A stretch of DNA of 64,000 nucleotides from positions 20,909 through 84,908 of the forward strand of contig NZ_JACJVP010000012.1 in the NCBI RefSeq assembly GCF_014212125.1, in the 5' to 3' direction. Below, piece by piece: positions 1 through 9,022 of the stretch; position 1 is the first letter of the stretch, and the number at the start of each line of letters is the position of its first letter. The position numbers were made by a program, and so were the translations under genes. The notes under the pieces were generated by a model. It saw nothing but the letters and a program-made list of their open reading frames with translations, made no database searches and was not told the origin of the DNA. Source of the DNA: Cohnella nanjingensis (GTDB lineage: Bacteria > Bacillota > Bacilli > Paenibacillales > Paenibacillaceae).

Positions 1-1
1 G

Positions 2-958
2 GCCGCCACCGCGGCGTCGCCCCGCTTTCAGGCGTGGCTCGAAGCGCGGGCATGGGTCAGACCGGCGACGGACTCGTCGGCCGTCACGCAATTCGCCTAT
101 ACGCTGTTCGCGGGACTCCGCGATCTGCCGTTGTTCCGCTTTGCGGTCCTGTTCCTGATCGCCTATCTGGTGCTGCGTACGGCTCTGGGAGCCATCGGAT
201 CGCTGATCGTCCGCGTCGGCGCGGTGCCCTTCGGGCTCGTGCCGGGCGGCGGGCCGATCAGCCGCACCTTCGGGGGATTGATCGGGGCCGCGCTCGGCGG
301 CGGGCGGGCGATCCTGCTCACCGCCGTGCTCTTCGCCTACTGCGCGCTATCGCCGCAGAGCGCGTTCGCCGACTACATCCAGCAGTCGGCGCTGTACCGC
401 GAAGCGGCCTCGCAGATCATCAAGCCCGCCGCGGGCACGCTGCTCGCCGAGCAGCTGCCGGTATTCGCGACCTCGATGCAGAGCGAGATGGATAAGCTAT
501 GGCAGAAGCGGTACGACATCATCGACGCCGATATGCCCGCCGACATCGTCACCGCGGCGCAGAAGGTGGCCGCGGACGACAAGAGCGACGAGGCCAAGGC
601 CCGCGCCCTCTATCAATGGGTGGGCAGCCGCATCGCTTACGACAATGACAAGGTTGACGCCTATGAGCAGCATGGCGAATGGCGCGAGCAGTCGCCCGAA
701 GATACGTATAAGACCCACAAGGGCGTCTGCATCGATTACGCCCGCCTATACGCGGCGATGGGGAGATCCGTCGGGCTGGACGTGCGCGTGGTGACCGGCC
801 AAGGGTACGACGGCCGGGGCGGCTACGGTCCGCATGCCTGGAACGAAGTCTACCTCTCCGAGCGGCAGGCTTGGGTACCGTTGGATTCGACTTGGGCCAA
901 ATCCGGGGATTGGTTCGATCCGCCCCGGTTCGAAGATACGCATATACGCAAAGCATAA
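2..958 (+). CDS. Transglutaminase-like domain membrane protein, 5' end outside window
   Basis: The frame is open from the first bases, so the gene begins upstream and only its C-terminal 318 residues are seen. One or two hydrophobic segments lie in the first half (around nt 125-350). They are followed by a transglutaminase-like domain with the expected catalytic order: Cys in KGVCIDYA, His in GPHAWNEV and Asp in VPLDSTW. Such domains act as transglutaminases or cysteine proteases, usually outside the membrane in this kind of protein. The substrate cannot be inferred. The gene ends 42 bp before the first penicillin-binding protein and may be co-transcribed with it. Confidence 0.85.
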   Translation, partial: AATAASPRFQAWLEARAWVRPATDSSAVTQFAYTLFAGLRDLPLFRFAVLFLIAYLVLRTALGAIGSLIVRVGAVPFGLVPGGGPISRTFGGLIGAALGGGRAILLTAVLFAYCALSPQSAFADYIQQSALYREAASQIIKPAAGTLLAEQLPVFATSMQSEMDKLWQKRYDIIDADMPADIVTAAQKVAADDKSDEAKARALYQWVGSRIAYDNDKVDAYEQHGEWREQSPEDTYKTHKGVCIDYARLYAAMGRSVGLDVRVVTGQGYDGRGGYGPHAWNEVYLSERQAWVPLDSTWAKSGDWFDPPRFEDTHIRKA

Positions 959-1000
959 CCGAACGGACGGTTGCGACGCGGCATCAGGAGGATTTGCGAC

Positions 1001-3007
1001 ATGAGCGACAAACTGACGGAAGAAGCGCAGAAACGCGAGCTTCGCAACCGCCGTCATTTCAGCGTCAGATTGAATTTGTTTTTTTTCTCGATCTTTTTCC
1101 TATTCTCGCTATTGATCGTGCGGCTCGCTTACTTGCAGTTCGTGGAGGGCCCGTCATTGAAGGAGCGGGAGCAGCAGATCGGCCACCGCAACGTCTCCAT
1201 CCCGCCGATCCGGGGCAACATCTACGACTCCAAAGGGCAGCCAATCGCCTATTCGACTTCGACCCAGTCGCTCTACTACACGTTGGAGCCGGGCACGAAG
1301 AAGGAGCAGGGACAGACGCTGGCCGTGAAGCTGGCCGCCATCTTCGCCGAATACGGCGATCCGAAGCTCGAGCCGCTGACGGCCGACGAGATCTACGACG
1401 ATATGGACTTCGGCGGCAAGGTGCATCTGCCCTACCAGCAGCGCCGGATCAAGTCGGGCTTGACGCAGAAGGAGATCGCCTACTTCAGCGAGCACCGGGA
1501 CACGTTCAAGGGCATCGATATCGTGGAAGAGAGCATCCGCCAGTACAGCGAGGACAAAGTATCGGTTCAACTGGTCGGCTACATGAAGCAGCTGGCCGGG
1601 GCGACCTCGCTGGATTTCTACAAGAACATCAACAAGGACCAGAACGACGCGACGCTCAAGTACCTGGACTCGGAAGAAGTCGGCTTCGACGGCATCGAGC
1701 TCATGTACCAAGAGGAGCTGCGCGGGCGCAACGGTCTGAAGACGTATCCGGTCAACAATCAGAGCCAGATCATCGGGCCGATGCAGCTGACCAAGCCGGT
1801 CAAGGGCGACAATCTGTTCCTCACGATCAACCGCGACGTGCAGCTCGCGACGCAGGAAGCGATCACCTCGCACTTGCAGAAGATCCGCACCTCGTCGAAC
1901 AAGTCGGAGCGGGCGCCCAACGCCAAGACCGGCTATGCGGTCGCCATGGAAGTCAAGACGGGCAAGGTGGTCGCGATGGCGAGCATGCCGGACTACGATC
2001 CGAATGTCTGGCAGGGCGGCATCAGCGGCAAGAACTATCAGGAGTTCAAGTACTACCTGAGCAACGGGGCGATCCGCGAGGTGCAGGCGCCGTACGAGGA
2101 CGAGAAGGAGCGGATGAAGCACCCTTCGTCGCTCGTCAACCTCGGGTCGACCCAGAAGCCGCTGACGATCCTGCTCGGCTTGAACGAGAAGCTGATCACG
2201 ACCGGCTCCAGCATGAGCGACCCGGGCTACTTCGAATTCGGACGCCAGGGCCACGAGACCCGGGTGCGCAACGCGCACAGCGCGGCGAACGGGACGCTGT
2301 ATCCCACGACCGCGATCGCGAAGTCCTCGAACGCCTACATGGCCAAGATGGTCGGCAACGCGCTGTACATGCGCGACGGCTCCAAAGGGCTGGACGTCTG
2401 GGACAAGTACATGAAGGAGTTCGGACTCGGCGTCAAGACGGGCAGCGGTCTGCCCGGCGAATCGAAGGGTTCGATCAACTACTACATCGAGTCCAAGCGG
2501 GGCAGTTCGCAGTCGGCGCTCATCTACGCGTCCTTCGGGCAGCAGGGACGGTATACCGCGCTTCAGCTCGCCCAGTACGCGACGACGCTGGCGAGCCGCG
2601 GAACGCGGCTCAAGCCGCAGTTCGTCGATCGCATCGAGGATGCGGACGGCAACCTCGTTCAGCCTTATCAGAAGGAAGTGCTGAACACGATCTCGTTCCC
2701 GGATTCTTACTGGAAGACGGTCGAGTCGGGCATGTCCCAAGTTAAAGTGCAGGGCTTCGACGGCTTCCCGTACAGCTTCAACCGGAAGACGGGGACGTCC
2801 GAGCAGGACGTCGGCGGCGGCCGCGTCGAGAACGCGGTGTTCATCGCGTACGCGCCGGCCAACGATCCGAAGCTGGCGGTCGCGGTCGTCGTGCCCGAAG
2901 GCGGCTACGGCGGCTGGGGCGCGGCGCCGATCGCGCGCAAGATCTTCGACGCCTACGACGCGACCGTCGGCCTGACCGACTCCGGCCCGCGCGGGTCGGG
3001 CAATTAG
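1001..3007 (+). CDS. Class B penicillin-binding protein 2 (transpeptidase), copy 1
   Basis: This is a peptidoglycan DD-transpeptidase of the class B PBP2/PbpA type. The ATG at 1001 has an AGGAGG ribosome-binding site at 986-991, so the longer in-frame reading from 971 is not needed. A single membrane anchor (about residues 22-42) follows a short basic tail; then come the dimerisation domain (IPPIRGNIYDSKG) and the transpeptidase domain. Catalytic motifs are complete: SxxK at Ser383-Lys386 (STQK), SxN at 442-444 (SSN) and KTG at 596-598. The length (668 aa) is normal. A close paralogue lies 0.9 kb downstream in the same direction. These enzymes work in cell-wall elongation or spore-wall synthesis; which role applies here is not decidable. 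Confidence 0.93.
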   Translation: MSDKLTEEAQKRELRNRRHFSVRLNLFFFSIFFLFSLLIVRLAYLQFVEGPSLKEREQQIGHRNVSIPPIRGNIYDSKGQPIAYSTSTQSLYYTLEPGTKKEQGQTLAVKLAAIFAEYGDPKLEPLTADEIYDDMDFGGKVHLPYQQRRIKSGLTQKEIAYFSEHRDTFKGIDIVEESIRQYSEDKVSVQLVGYMKQLAGATSLDFYKNINKDQNDATLKYLDSEEVGFDGIELMYQEELRGRNGLKTYPVNNQSQIIGPMQLTKPVKGDNLFLTINRDVQLATQEAITSHLQKIRTSSNKSERAPNAKTGYAVAMEVKTGKVVAMASMPDYDPNVWQGGISGKNYQEFKYYLSNGAIREVQAPYEDEKERMKHPSSLVNLGSTQKPLTILLGLNEKLITTGSSMSDPGYFEFGRQGHETRVRNAHSAANGTLYPTTAIAKSSNAYMAKMVGNALYMRDGSKGLDVWDKYMKEFGLGVKTGSGLPGESKGSINYYIESKRGSSQSALIYASFGQQGRYTALQLAQYATTLASRGTRLKPQFVDRIEDADGNLVQPYQKEVLNTISFPDSYWKTVESGMSQVKVQGFDGFPYSFNRKTGTSEQDVGGGRVENAVFIAYAPANDPKLAVAVVVPEGGYGGWGAAPIARKIFDAYDATVGLTDSGPRGSGN

Positions 3008-3110
3008 GCCGACCCGCGAGAAGACTCGACGAGGCAACGCGCCGGGTAACGGGCAAGACAGCGCCTGAGCCATGCGCAAGCCACGCAAGATGGCGATCAA
3101 CCACGCAACA

Positions 3111-3260
3111 AAACGTCAGAGCACGCAAGATCAGGCTAGAGAACGTCAGAGCACGCAAGGTCAGACAAGTAAACGTCAGATCACGGAAGATCAGACAAGT
3201 ATAAGTCAGAGCACGCAAGATCAGGCTAGAGAACGTCAGAACACGCAAGATCGCGCTAAA
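3111..3260 (+). repeat. Five-copy tandem array of a 30-bp unit
   Basis: Five imperfect copies start at 3111, 3141, 3171, 3201 and 3231. The core is ACGTCAGAGCACGCAAGATC followed by a variable AGGCTAGA/AGACAAGT tail. A degenerate half unit (CCACGCAAGA) lies at 3081. The unit length is a multiple of three, so all frames stay open and would give a 10-residue peptide repeat. I see no ribosome-binding site and treat this as intergenic repeat DNA between the PBP gene and its terminator. Confidence 0.85.
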
Positions 3261-3272
3261 CAACTGCAAAAA

Positions 3273-3308
3273 TCCCGCGGTTCCTCGAGAACCGGCGGGA
3301 TTTTTTTT
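3273..3308 (+). terminator. Intrinsic terminator after PBP2 copy 1
   Basis: A GC-rich hairpin (TCCCGC-GGTTC against GAACC-GGCGGGA) is followed by a run of eight T. It would end transcription of the first PBP gene after the 30-bp repeat array, so the array is probably transcribed as 3' UTR. Confidence 0.88.
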
Positions 3309-3393
3309 GTAATTTTGCGGAGATTCGGACCGGGGCAGTCATTTTTTTTCATCCTGACGGCGACGTGATCGCTCGAACAGCTCCTTTAAACGC

Positions 3394-3625
3394 TGTAACG
3401 ATACTTTTTATCGTTGCAGAGGATGAAGCCGCTTCGGTCGCCGGTGTAACGATACTTTTTATCGTTGCAGGGGATGAAGCAGCTTCGGTCGCCGCTGTAA
3501 CGATACTTTTTATCGTTGCAGGGGATGAAGCCGCTTCGGTCGCCGCTGTAACGATACTTTTTGTCGTTGCAGGGGATGAAGCCGCTTCGGTCGCCGGTGT
3601 AACGATACTTTTTATCGTTGCTGGG
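3394..3625 (+). repeat. Five-copy 51-bp tandem array with internal hairpin
   Basis: Units begin at 3394, 3445, 3496, 3547 and 3598, an exact 51-bp period, and are nearly identical. Each starts with the inverted repeat AACGATACTTTTTATCGTT (7-bp arms, 5-nt loop). A smaller inverted repeat, GAAGC-C-GCTTC, lies in the full units. The fourth copy has one base changed in the right arm (TGTCGTT). The period is divisible by three, so long open frames exist on both strands, but they have no credible start signal. The array lies in the gap between the two PBP genes, downstream of the terminator. Confidence 0.93.
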
Positions 3626-3928
3626 AGTGCAGATCCTCCGCTTGCCCAACGGCCGATCCCGTTCCTTTCATGCGGAGTAGCGTGTCGGAAACGTACAAGG
3701 TAATTTTTAACTATTTGCTAAACCTGGGCGATGTATCGTTCGTCTAATCATTGACGTTATGGCTAAACCCCGAGGTAAGGACCGCGTACGCGCCATAGAC
3801 TCGCCCGTACGGGCTGTCAGTCGGTTTGCAGAAACGAAATCTTTCTCTTCCGGCAGTCGCGGTCCCGCACTAGCGAATGCTAGATTATGATAAAATAAAA
3901 TCATTGGTTAATCTTGGGAGGAAACGCG

Positions 3929-5983
3929 ATGAGCGGCACGAAGACGGAGCAAGCCAGGAAAAAGGAAATTCGCAAACGGATTCATTTCAGCTTTCGGCTG
4001 AACGTATTTTTCATGCTCACGTTCGCGTTGTTCTCGCTGCTGATCGTCCGTCTTGCCTACCTGCAGTTCGTAGAGGGACCCAGCCTCCAGGCGCGCAAGG
4101 ACAGGCTCACGACCGCGGGCGTCTCCATTCCCCCGATCCGCGGCAATATATACGACTCGAAGGGGCAAGCCATCGCCTACTCCGTCTCGACCCAATCGCT
4201 CTACTACACATTGAAGTCCGGGACGAAGGAAGAGGATGGTAGAGACATGGCCAAACGGCTCGTCGCCGTGTTCGACAAGTACGGGGTCCAGGTCAAGGAG
4301 AAGCTGACGGCGGACGAAGTGTTCCAGGCGATGGATTTTGACGGGAGGGTGCACTGGCCATACCAGCAGCGCCGTCTGAAGACGGGACTGACCGATGATG
4401 AGATCGCCTATCTCAGCGAGCATCGGGACGAGTTCCCGGGCATCGAGGTCGTCGAGGAGAGCATCCGCCAGTACAGTCCGGATCGCGTCGCCGTCCAGTT
4501 GGTCGGCTATATGAACAAGATGAAGGGCGCGAAGGAGAATCTCGATTTCTACAAGAAGATCAACGAAAACCAGGACGATCCCGGACTCAAATACCTGGAC
4601 ACGGAGGAAGTCGGTTACGACGGCATCGAACTCATGTTGCAGAACGAGCTGCGCGGCCGCAACGGCTACAAGTCCTACCAGGTCAACCGGGACAGCCGCA
4701 TCGTCGGGAATGAGAAGCTCACCAAGCCCGTGAAGGGCGACAACGTCTATCTGACGATCAATCGCAAGGTGCAGTTGACGGCGCAGCAGGCGATCCTGCA
4801 GCAGATCGAGACGACGCGCAATTCATCGGCGAGGACGTTGAAGGACGCCCAGCCGACGACGGGCTACGCGGTCGCGATGGAGGTCGACACCGGCAAAGTC
4901 GTGGCCATGGCCAGCATGCCGGACTACGACAGCAATATCTGGCAGGGCGGCATCAAGACGAACGAGGAATATCAGGCGATCTCTCCGTTCATCGGCAACG
5001 GCGCGATCCGCGAGGTCTTCCCTCCTTACACGGACCCAAAAGAACGCGCGCAGCATCCGACCTCGCTCGTGCCGCTCGGCTCCACGCAGAAGCCGCTCAC
5101 GATCTTGACCGGCTTGGCCGAAGGGCTGATCACGCCGAACTCGCATTGGTCCGATCCGGGGTACTTCCCGTTCGGGGCCAAGGGTCACGAGACGGAGGTC
5201 CAGAATGCAAGCCGTGCGGCTAACGGAGATCTCACGCCGATGCTGGCGATCGCCAAGTCGTCGAACGCATTCATGGCGGCAAACGTCGGCAACAAGCTGT
5301 TCATGCGCGACCGGAAGAAGGGCGTAGATATCTGGGACAGCTACATGAAACAGTTCGGGCTCGGCGTGAAGACGGATAGCGGTCTGCCTAAAGAATCGGC
5401 CGGCATCGTGGAGTACTTCAAGGAGGCGGAGAGCGGAAGCGCGCAATCCGCGCTGATCTACGCCTCGTTCGGACAGCAGGGCAAGTATACGACGCTTCAG
5501 CTGGCCCAGTACGCCGCTACGCTGGCCTCCCGGGGCAAGCGGATGAAGCCGCAGCTCGTCGATCATCTCACGGATACCGACGGGAATGCCGTATCCTCTT
5601 ACAAGCCCGAGGTGCTGAACACCGTCAAGCTGCCAAGCGCCTACTGGAACGTGATCGAAGAGGGGATGGATCGCGTCGGCGTGCAAGGTTTCGAAGGCGT
5701 GAACTACACGTTCCGGCGCAAGACGGGCACCTCCCAGCAGCAGGGCGTAGGCAAGCGCAAGTTCGTCGAGAACGCGGTGTTCATCGCGTACGCGCCCGCC
5801 GACAAGCCGAAGTTGGCGGTCGCGGTTGTCGTCCCGGACGGCGGCTACGGCGGCTGGGGCGCGGCGCCGATCGCCCGCCAGATCTTCGACGCCTACGACG
5901 CGGAAGTCGGACTAACGAGCGCGGGGCCGCGCGCGCCCGCGACGCCGGCGGATACGCAGCAGGCTGCGCAGAACGGGCAGTAG
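3929..5983 (+). CDS. Class B penicillin-binding protein 2 (transpeptidase), copy 2
   Basis: This paralogue of the PBP2 gene at 1001 has the same architecture: short basic N-terminus, one membrane anchor, dimerisation domain and transpeptidase domain. The ATG at 3929 has GGGAGG at 3916-3921. Motifs are intact: STQK at Ser385-Lys388, SSN at 444-446 and KTG at 598-600. Both copies share the GGYGGWGAAPIAR tail region. The copy is 684 aa and ends in an Ala/Gln-rich extension. The upstream 0.3 kb is AT-rich and carries a TATGAT -10-like hexamer at 3886-3891 without a clear -35, so it probably has its own promoter. The pair looks like an old tandem duplication allowing specialised use (growth versus sporulation), which is inference. 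Confidence 0.93.
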   Translation: MSGTKTEQARKKEIRKRIHFSFRLNVFFMLTFALFSLLIVRLAYLQFVEGPSLQARKDRLTTAGVSIPPIRGNIYDSKGQAIAYSVSTQSLYYTLKSGTKEEDGRDMAKRLVAVFDKYGVQVKEKLTADEVFQAMDFDGRVHWPYQQRRLKTGLTDDEIAYLSEHRDEFPGIEVVEESIRQYSPDRVAVQLVGYMNKMKGAKENLDFYKKINENQDDPGLKYLDTEEVGYDGIELMLQNELRGRNGYKSYQVNRDSRIVGNEKLTKPVKGDNVYLTINRKVQLTAQQAILQQIETTRNSSARTLKDAQPTTGYAVAMEVDTGKVVAMASMPDYDSNIWQGGIKTNEEYQAISPFIGNGAIREVFPPYTDPKERAQHPTSLVPLGSTQKPLTILTGLAEGLITPNSHWSDPGYFPFGAKGHETEVQNASRAANGDLTPMLAIAKSSNAFMAANVGNKLFMRDRKKGVDIWDSYMKQFGLGVKTDSGLPKESAGIVEYFKEAESGSAQSALIYASFGQQGKYTTLQLAQYAATLASRGKRMKPQLVDHLTDTDGNAVSSYKPEVLNTVKLPSAYWNVIEEGMDRVGVQGFEGVNYTFRRKTGTSQQQGVGKRKFVENAVFIAYAPADKPKLAVAVVVPDGGYGGWGAAPIARQIFDAYDAEVGLTSAGPRAPATPADTQQAAQNGQ

Positions 5984-6016
5984 TCGGCGGCCCAAATCGT
6001 CCTCGAAGCGGAATTA

Positions 6017-6025
6017 TGGTAGAAT
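6017..6025 (+). promoter_or_regulatory. Extended -10 promoter element
   Basis: TGG followed directly by TAGAAT gives an extended -10 (TGnTAnAAT type) about 50 bp before the HAD phosphatase start. No good -35 is visible, which is common for extended -10 promoters. Confidence 0.4.
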
Positions 6026-6076
6026 GGCAAGGTAGCATTCAAGGTTAGCGAACGGCATAAGGAGTGAACGACTGTA

Positions 6077-6820
6077 GTGGGAAAATACCGACTGCTTGCG
6101 CTCGATCTGGACGGGACGCTGCTGAACGACCGGCAAGAGATCAGTCCCGCCAATCTGGAGTGGGTACGCCGAGCCTCGGAAGCGGGCGTGACGGTGTGCG
6201 TATCGACCGGGCGGGGGTTCCCGAGCGCGCTGCCGATCGCGGAACAGATGGCGCTCTCGACGCCGATGATCACCGTCAACGGAGGAGAGATCTGGCGCAA
6301 GCCGCACGAGCTGCACCGGCGGACGCTGCTGGAAGCGGAGAAGGTCATGAAGCTGCACATGCTGGCGGAGCGGTATCCGGAGATGTGGTTCTGGGCGTAT
6401 TCGACTCAAGATATCTACAACAAGGAGAAGTGGGTCGGCGACACGTACGCGCACGATTGGCTGAAGTTCGGCTATTACACGGAAGACAGGGAAGCGCTGG
6501 CCGAGGTTCTGTCGGAGATCAGCGTGTGGGAAGGCCTCGAGCTTAGTAACTCGTCGCCGTTCAATATCGAGATCAACCCGATTGGCGTCTCTAAGGCGAC
6601 GGCCATCGCGGAAGTGTGCAAGATGATCGGCTGCGACCTGTCCGAGGCGGTCGCCGTCGGTGACAGCCTGAACGACTTGGCGGCGATCAAGGCCGTGGGC
6701 TTGGGCGTCGCGATGGGCAATGCCCAGGAGGCAGTCAAAGCGCAGGCCGACGCGATCACCGCCAGCAACCAGGAAGACGGCGTTGCGCTCGTCATTCAAA
6801 ATTACGTGCTGAAGGCGTGA
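6077..6820 (+). CDS. HAD-superfamily Cof-type sugar-phosphate phosphatase
   Basis: A cytoplasmic hydrolase of the Cof/YbdK-like HAD subfamily; these remove phosphate from sugar phosphates or nucleotide-like substrates through an aspartyl-phosphate. All four HAD motifs are visible: DLDGTLL near residue 9 (nucleophile and acid/base Asp), the STGRG motif near residue 45, the Lys of GVSKATA near 175, and GDSLNDL near 195. The start is GTG at 6077; GGAG lies at 6061-6064, a somewhat long spacing. At 247 aa it is slightly shorter than typical family members. It is followed after 4 bp by the DUF456 gene, suggesting one transcript. Confidence 0.85.
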   Translation: MGKYRLLALDLDGTLLNDRQEISPANLEWVRRASEAGVTVCVSTGRGFPSALPIAEQMALSTPMITVNGGEIWRKPHELHRRTLLEAEKVMKLHMLAERYPEMWFWAYSTQDIYNKEKWVGDTYAHDWLKFGYYTEDREALAEVLSEISVWEGLELSNSSPFNIEINPIGVSKATAIAEVCKMIGCDLSEAVAVGDSLNDLAAIKAVGLGVAMGNAQEAVKAQADAITASNQEDGVALVIQNYVLKA

Positions 6821-6824
6821 TCCG

Positions 6825-7304
6825 ATGGATATTCTCGGCTGGGTCCTCGTAGTGGCGTTGTTTGCCGTAGGAATGGCAGGATCGATCTATCCGATTCTGC
6901 CGGGGGCGCTCGCGATCTACGCGGCGTTTTTTGTATATGGGCTGTTTTTCTCGTTCGCGCCGTTCGGGTTCTGGTTCTGGACGATCCAGACGCTGATCAT
7001 CGTCGTCCTGTTCGTGGCGGATTACGTCGTGAGCGCGTGGGGCGTCAAGCGATTCGGCGGGTCCAAGGCATCCGTGTGGGGCAGTACGATCGGCGTTATG
7101 GTCGGACCGTTCATCATTCCCGCCTTCGGCCTGATCGTCGGTCCGTTCGCGGGCGCGTTCCTCGGCGAGCTGCTCGCGGGCTCGTCGTTCACCCAGGCGC
7201 TCAAGGTGGGGTGGGGGTCGCTCGTCGGCCTATTCACCAGCACCGTCGCGAAGATCATCTTCCAGTTGGCGATGATCGCGATCTTTATCATTTGGTTGTT
7301 ATAA
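6825..7304 (+). CDS. DUF456 family membrane protein
   Basis: A 159-residue protein that is almost entirely hydrophobic, with about four transmembrane segments. It has the family pattern of a Gly/Pro-rich first helix (GSIYPILPG) and a glycine-rich middle (GGSKASVWGSTIGVMVGPFI then GPFAGAFLGELL). The function of the family is unknown. It starts 4 bp after the HAD gene stop, so translation coupling is likely, and lies 41 bp before the flippase gene. Confidence 0.85.
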   Translation: MDILGWVLVVALFAVGMAGSIYPILPGALAIYAAFFVYGLFFSFAPFGFWFWTIQTLIIVVLFVADYVVSAWGVKRFGGSKASVWGSTIGVMVGPFIIPAFGLIVGPFAGAFLGELLAGSSFTQALKVGWGSLVGLFTSTVAKIIFQLAMIAIFIIWLL

Positions 7305-7345
7305 GAGCCCGGCATGCCCGCGCGCGTGCCGGAACGATAGGATGA

Positions 7346-9022
7346 ATGGACAGTATGGTCAAGAAGGATTCATTGATAAAAGGGACGCTGATCCTGACCG
7401 CCGCCGCCCTCGTGGCGCGCGTGCTCGGCGTATTCCAGCGGGTGCCGCTGGAATACGCGATGAACGATATCGGAAAAAATGCGTTCGGTCTGGCTAACAA
7501 TGTGTACTTGCTGCTGCTCGTTTTCGCTACGGCAGGTATCCCAAGCGCGATTAGCAAGATGGTGTCGGAACGGCTGGAGCTTGGACGGGAAGCGGAAGTG
7601 AAGCGCATCTACCGAGCGGCCATCGGATTCGGAATCTTTGCCGGTGTGGTCATGACCTCGGCGCTTCTTCTCTTGGCGCCCTTGTATGCGCGCTTGTCCG
7701 ATGTGCCTGACGCGACGCTCGCCATCCGGGCGATTGCGCCTTCGCTGCTGCTCTTCCCCGTCATCGCGATGATGCGCGGGTATTTCCAAGGCCGCCAATT
7801 CATGACGGCGGGCGGCGTCTCCCAGATCGTCGAGCAGATCGCCCGCGTCGCGACGGCCGTCGCGCTCGTGTTCGCGCTGCAGAGCTGGGGTTACGACAAC
7901 AAGACGATGGCCGCCGGCGGCGCGTTCGGCAGCGTTCTGGGCAGCCTCGCCGCGTTCGCGGTCATGCTTTGGTATGCCTATAAGTTAAGGGAAAGCGATC
8001 GTCATCGCCCGGCTCCCACTATGGCGCCCGAGAGCACGACGTCCCGAAGCGGCGCGCAGGGAAGCCCGCCGGTATTGTCGCGTACCCGGGAGATCTATGC
8101 GGCCATTTTCCGGACATCGATTCCGATTCTGCTGACGGCGATGACGGTTCAGCTCATCTACTTCATTGATCAGACGACGCTGAAGCCTTTATCGGCCTGG
8201 CGGTTCGCGCACGACACGGCTGAAGGCTGGTTGGCCGTTCTCGTCACCAACGCCCAATCGATCGCGGGTATCCCACCCGTGCTCGCTATCGCGCTTAGCA
8301 CCTCGCTGCTGCCGGTCATCGCCGCCGCCTTCGCGTCGGGCGACACGGAGCGCCTCCGCCGCCAGACGACGCTGGCGCTGCGGATCGCGATCTTCTCCGG
8401 CATGCCGGTCGTCCTCGTCATGGCGGTCGGAGCCTACCCGGTGAACGGCCTGCTCTTCAGCGCGCCCAAGGGCAGCGCGATCGTGGGCATGCTGGCGGCC
8501 GGAACGATCTTCCAGATCACGATGATGACGTCGAACTCGATCCTGTACGGACTGAGCCGGCAGCGGCTGGCCATGACGCACACGCTGACGGGCATCGCGA
8601 TCAAGCTCGTCCTGACTTTTGCGTTGACGCCTTTCTTCGGCGTGTACGGCTTGGTGGCCGCTACGTCGGTCTGCTTCATCTTCGTTACGGTCTGGAACAT
8701 GATGACGATCCGTTCTCTGACCGGCGTTCAGGCGCTGGGCAACCGGTGGACGGGCTTCGCGTCCGCGGTCGCGCTGCTCGTCACGGTCGGCTCGGCGATC
8801 TCTTACTTCGGCATCCAGCTGTTCGAGCCGCTCGGCGGGAAATGGCCGTATCTGTTCACGACCGGCATCCTGGGTCTCTTCCTGTTCGCCTGCTACCCGC
8901 TGCTGCTCGTCGTCTTCGGCGTTCTGCGCGCCGAAGACCTGGAGAGCTACCCGGCGCGCATCCGGCGGGTGCTGCGTCCGTTCCTCCGCTTCAGTCGCGC
9001 CAGGGCGCGAAGCGCGGGTTAA
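7346..9022 (+). CDS. MOP-superfamily lipid/polysaccharide flippase (SpoVB/YtgP-MurJ type)
   Basis: A polytopic membrane protein of about 14 helices and 558 residues, with the N-terminal signature KGTLILTAAALVARVLGVFQRVPLEY typical of the SpoVB/YtgP (MurJ-like) branch of the oligosaccharide flippases. Family members move lipid II or polysaccharide precursors across the membrane. A hydrophilic loop at about residues 215-245 is longer than usual. The likely role is wall or spore-cortex precursor export, in line with the nearby PBP genes; which lipid it carries is not evident. Its stop codon overlaps that of the convergent DUF2515 gene by 4 bp. Confidence 0.87.
   Translation: MDSMVKKDSLIKGTLILTAAALVARVLGVFQRVPLEYAMNDIGKNAFGLANNVYLLLLVFATAGIPSAISKMVSERLELGREAEVKRIYRAAIGFGIFAGVVMTSALLLLAPLYARLSDVPDATLAIRAIAPSLLLFPVIAMMRGYFQGRQFMTAGGVSQIVEQIARVATAVALVFALQSWGYDNKTMAAGGAFGSVLGSLAAFAVMLWYAYKLRESDRHRPAPTMAPESTTSRSGAQGSPPVLSRTREIYAAIFRTSIPILLTAMTVQLIYFIDQTTLKPLSAWRFAHDTAEGWLAVLVTNAQSIAGIPPVLAIALSTSLLPVIAAAFASGDTERLRRQTTLALRIAIFSGMPVVLVMAVGAYPVNGLLFSAPKGSAIVGMLAAGTIFQITMMTSNSILYGLSRQRLAMTHTLTGIAIKLVLTFALTPFFGVYGLVAATSVCFIFVTVWNMMTIRSLTGVQALGNRWTGFASAVALLVTVGSAISYFGIQLFEPLGGKWPYLFTTGILGLFLFACYPLLLVVFGVLRAEDLESYPARIRRVLRPFLRFSRARARSAG

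Noticed and set aside
1154..3100. Very long minus-strand open frame opposite the first PBP gene
   Set aside because: It is the antisense shadow of a well-supported gene in high-GC DNA; no ribosome-binding site and the product is an Arg/Leu/Val-rich sequence without a family.
3386..3649. Repeat protein of 17-residue units on the minus strand of the first 51-bp array
   Set aside because: The period is divisible by three, so open frames arise automatically on both strands; there is no ribosome-binding site, and the other strand is open too.
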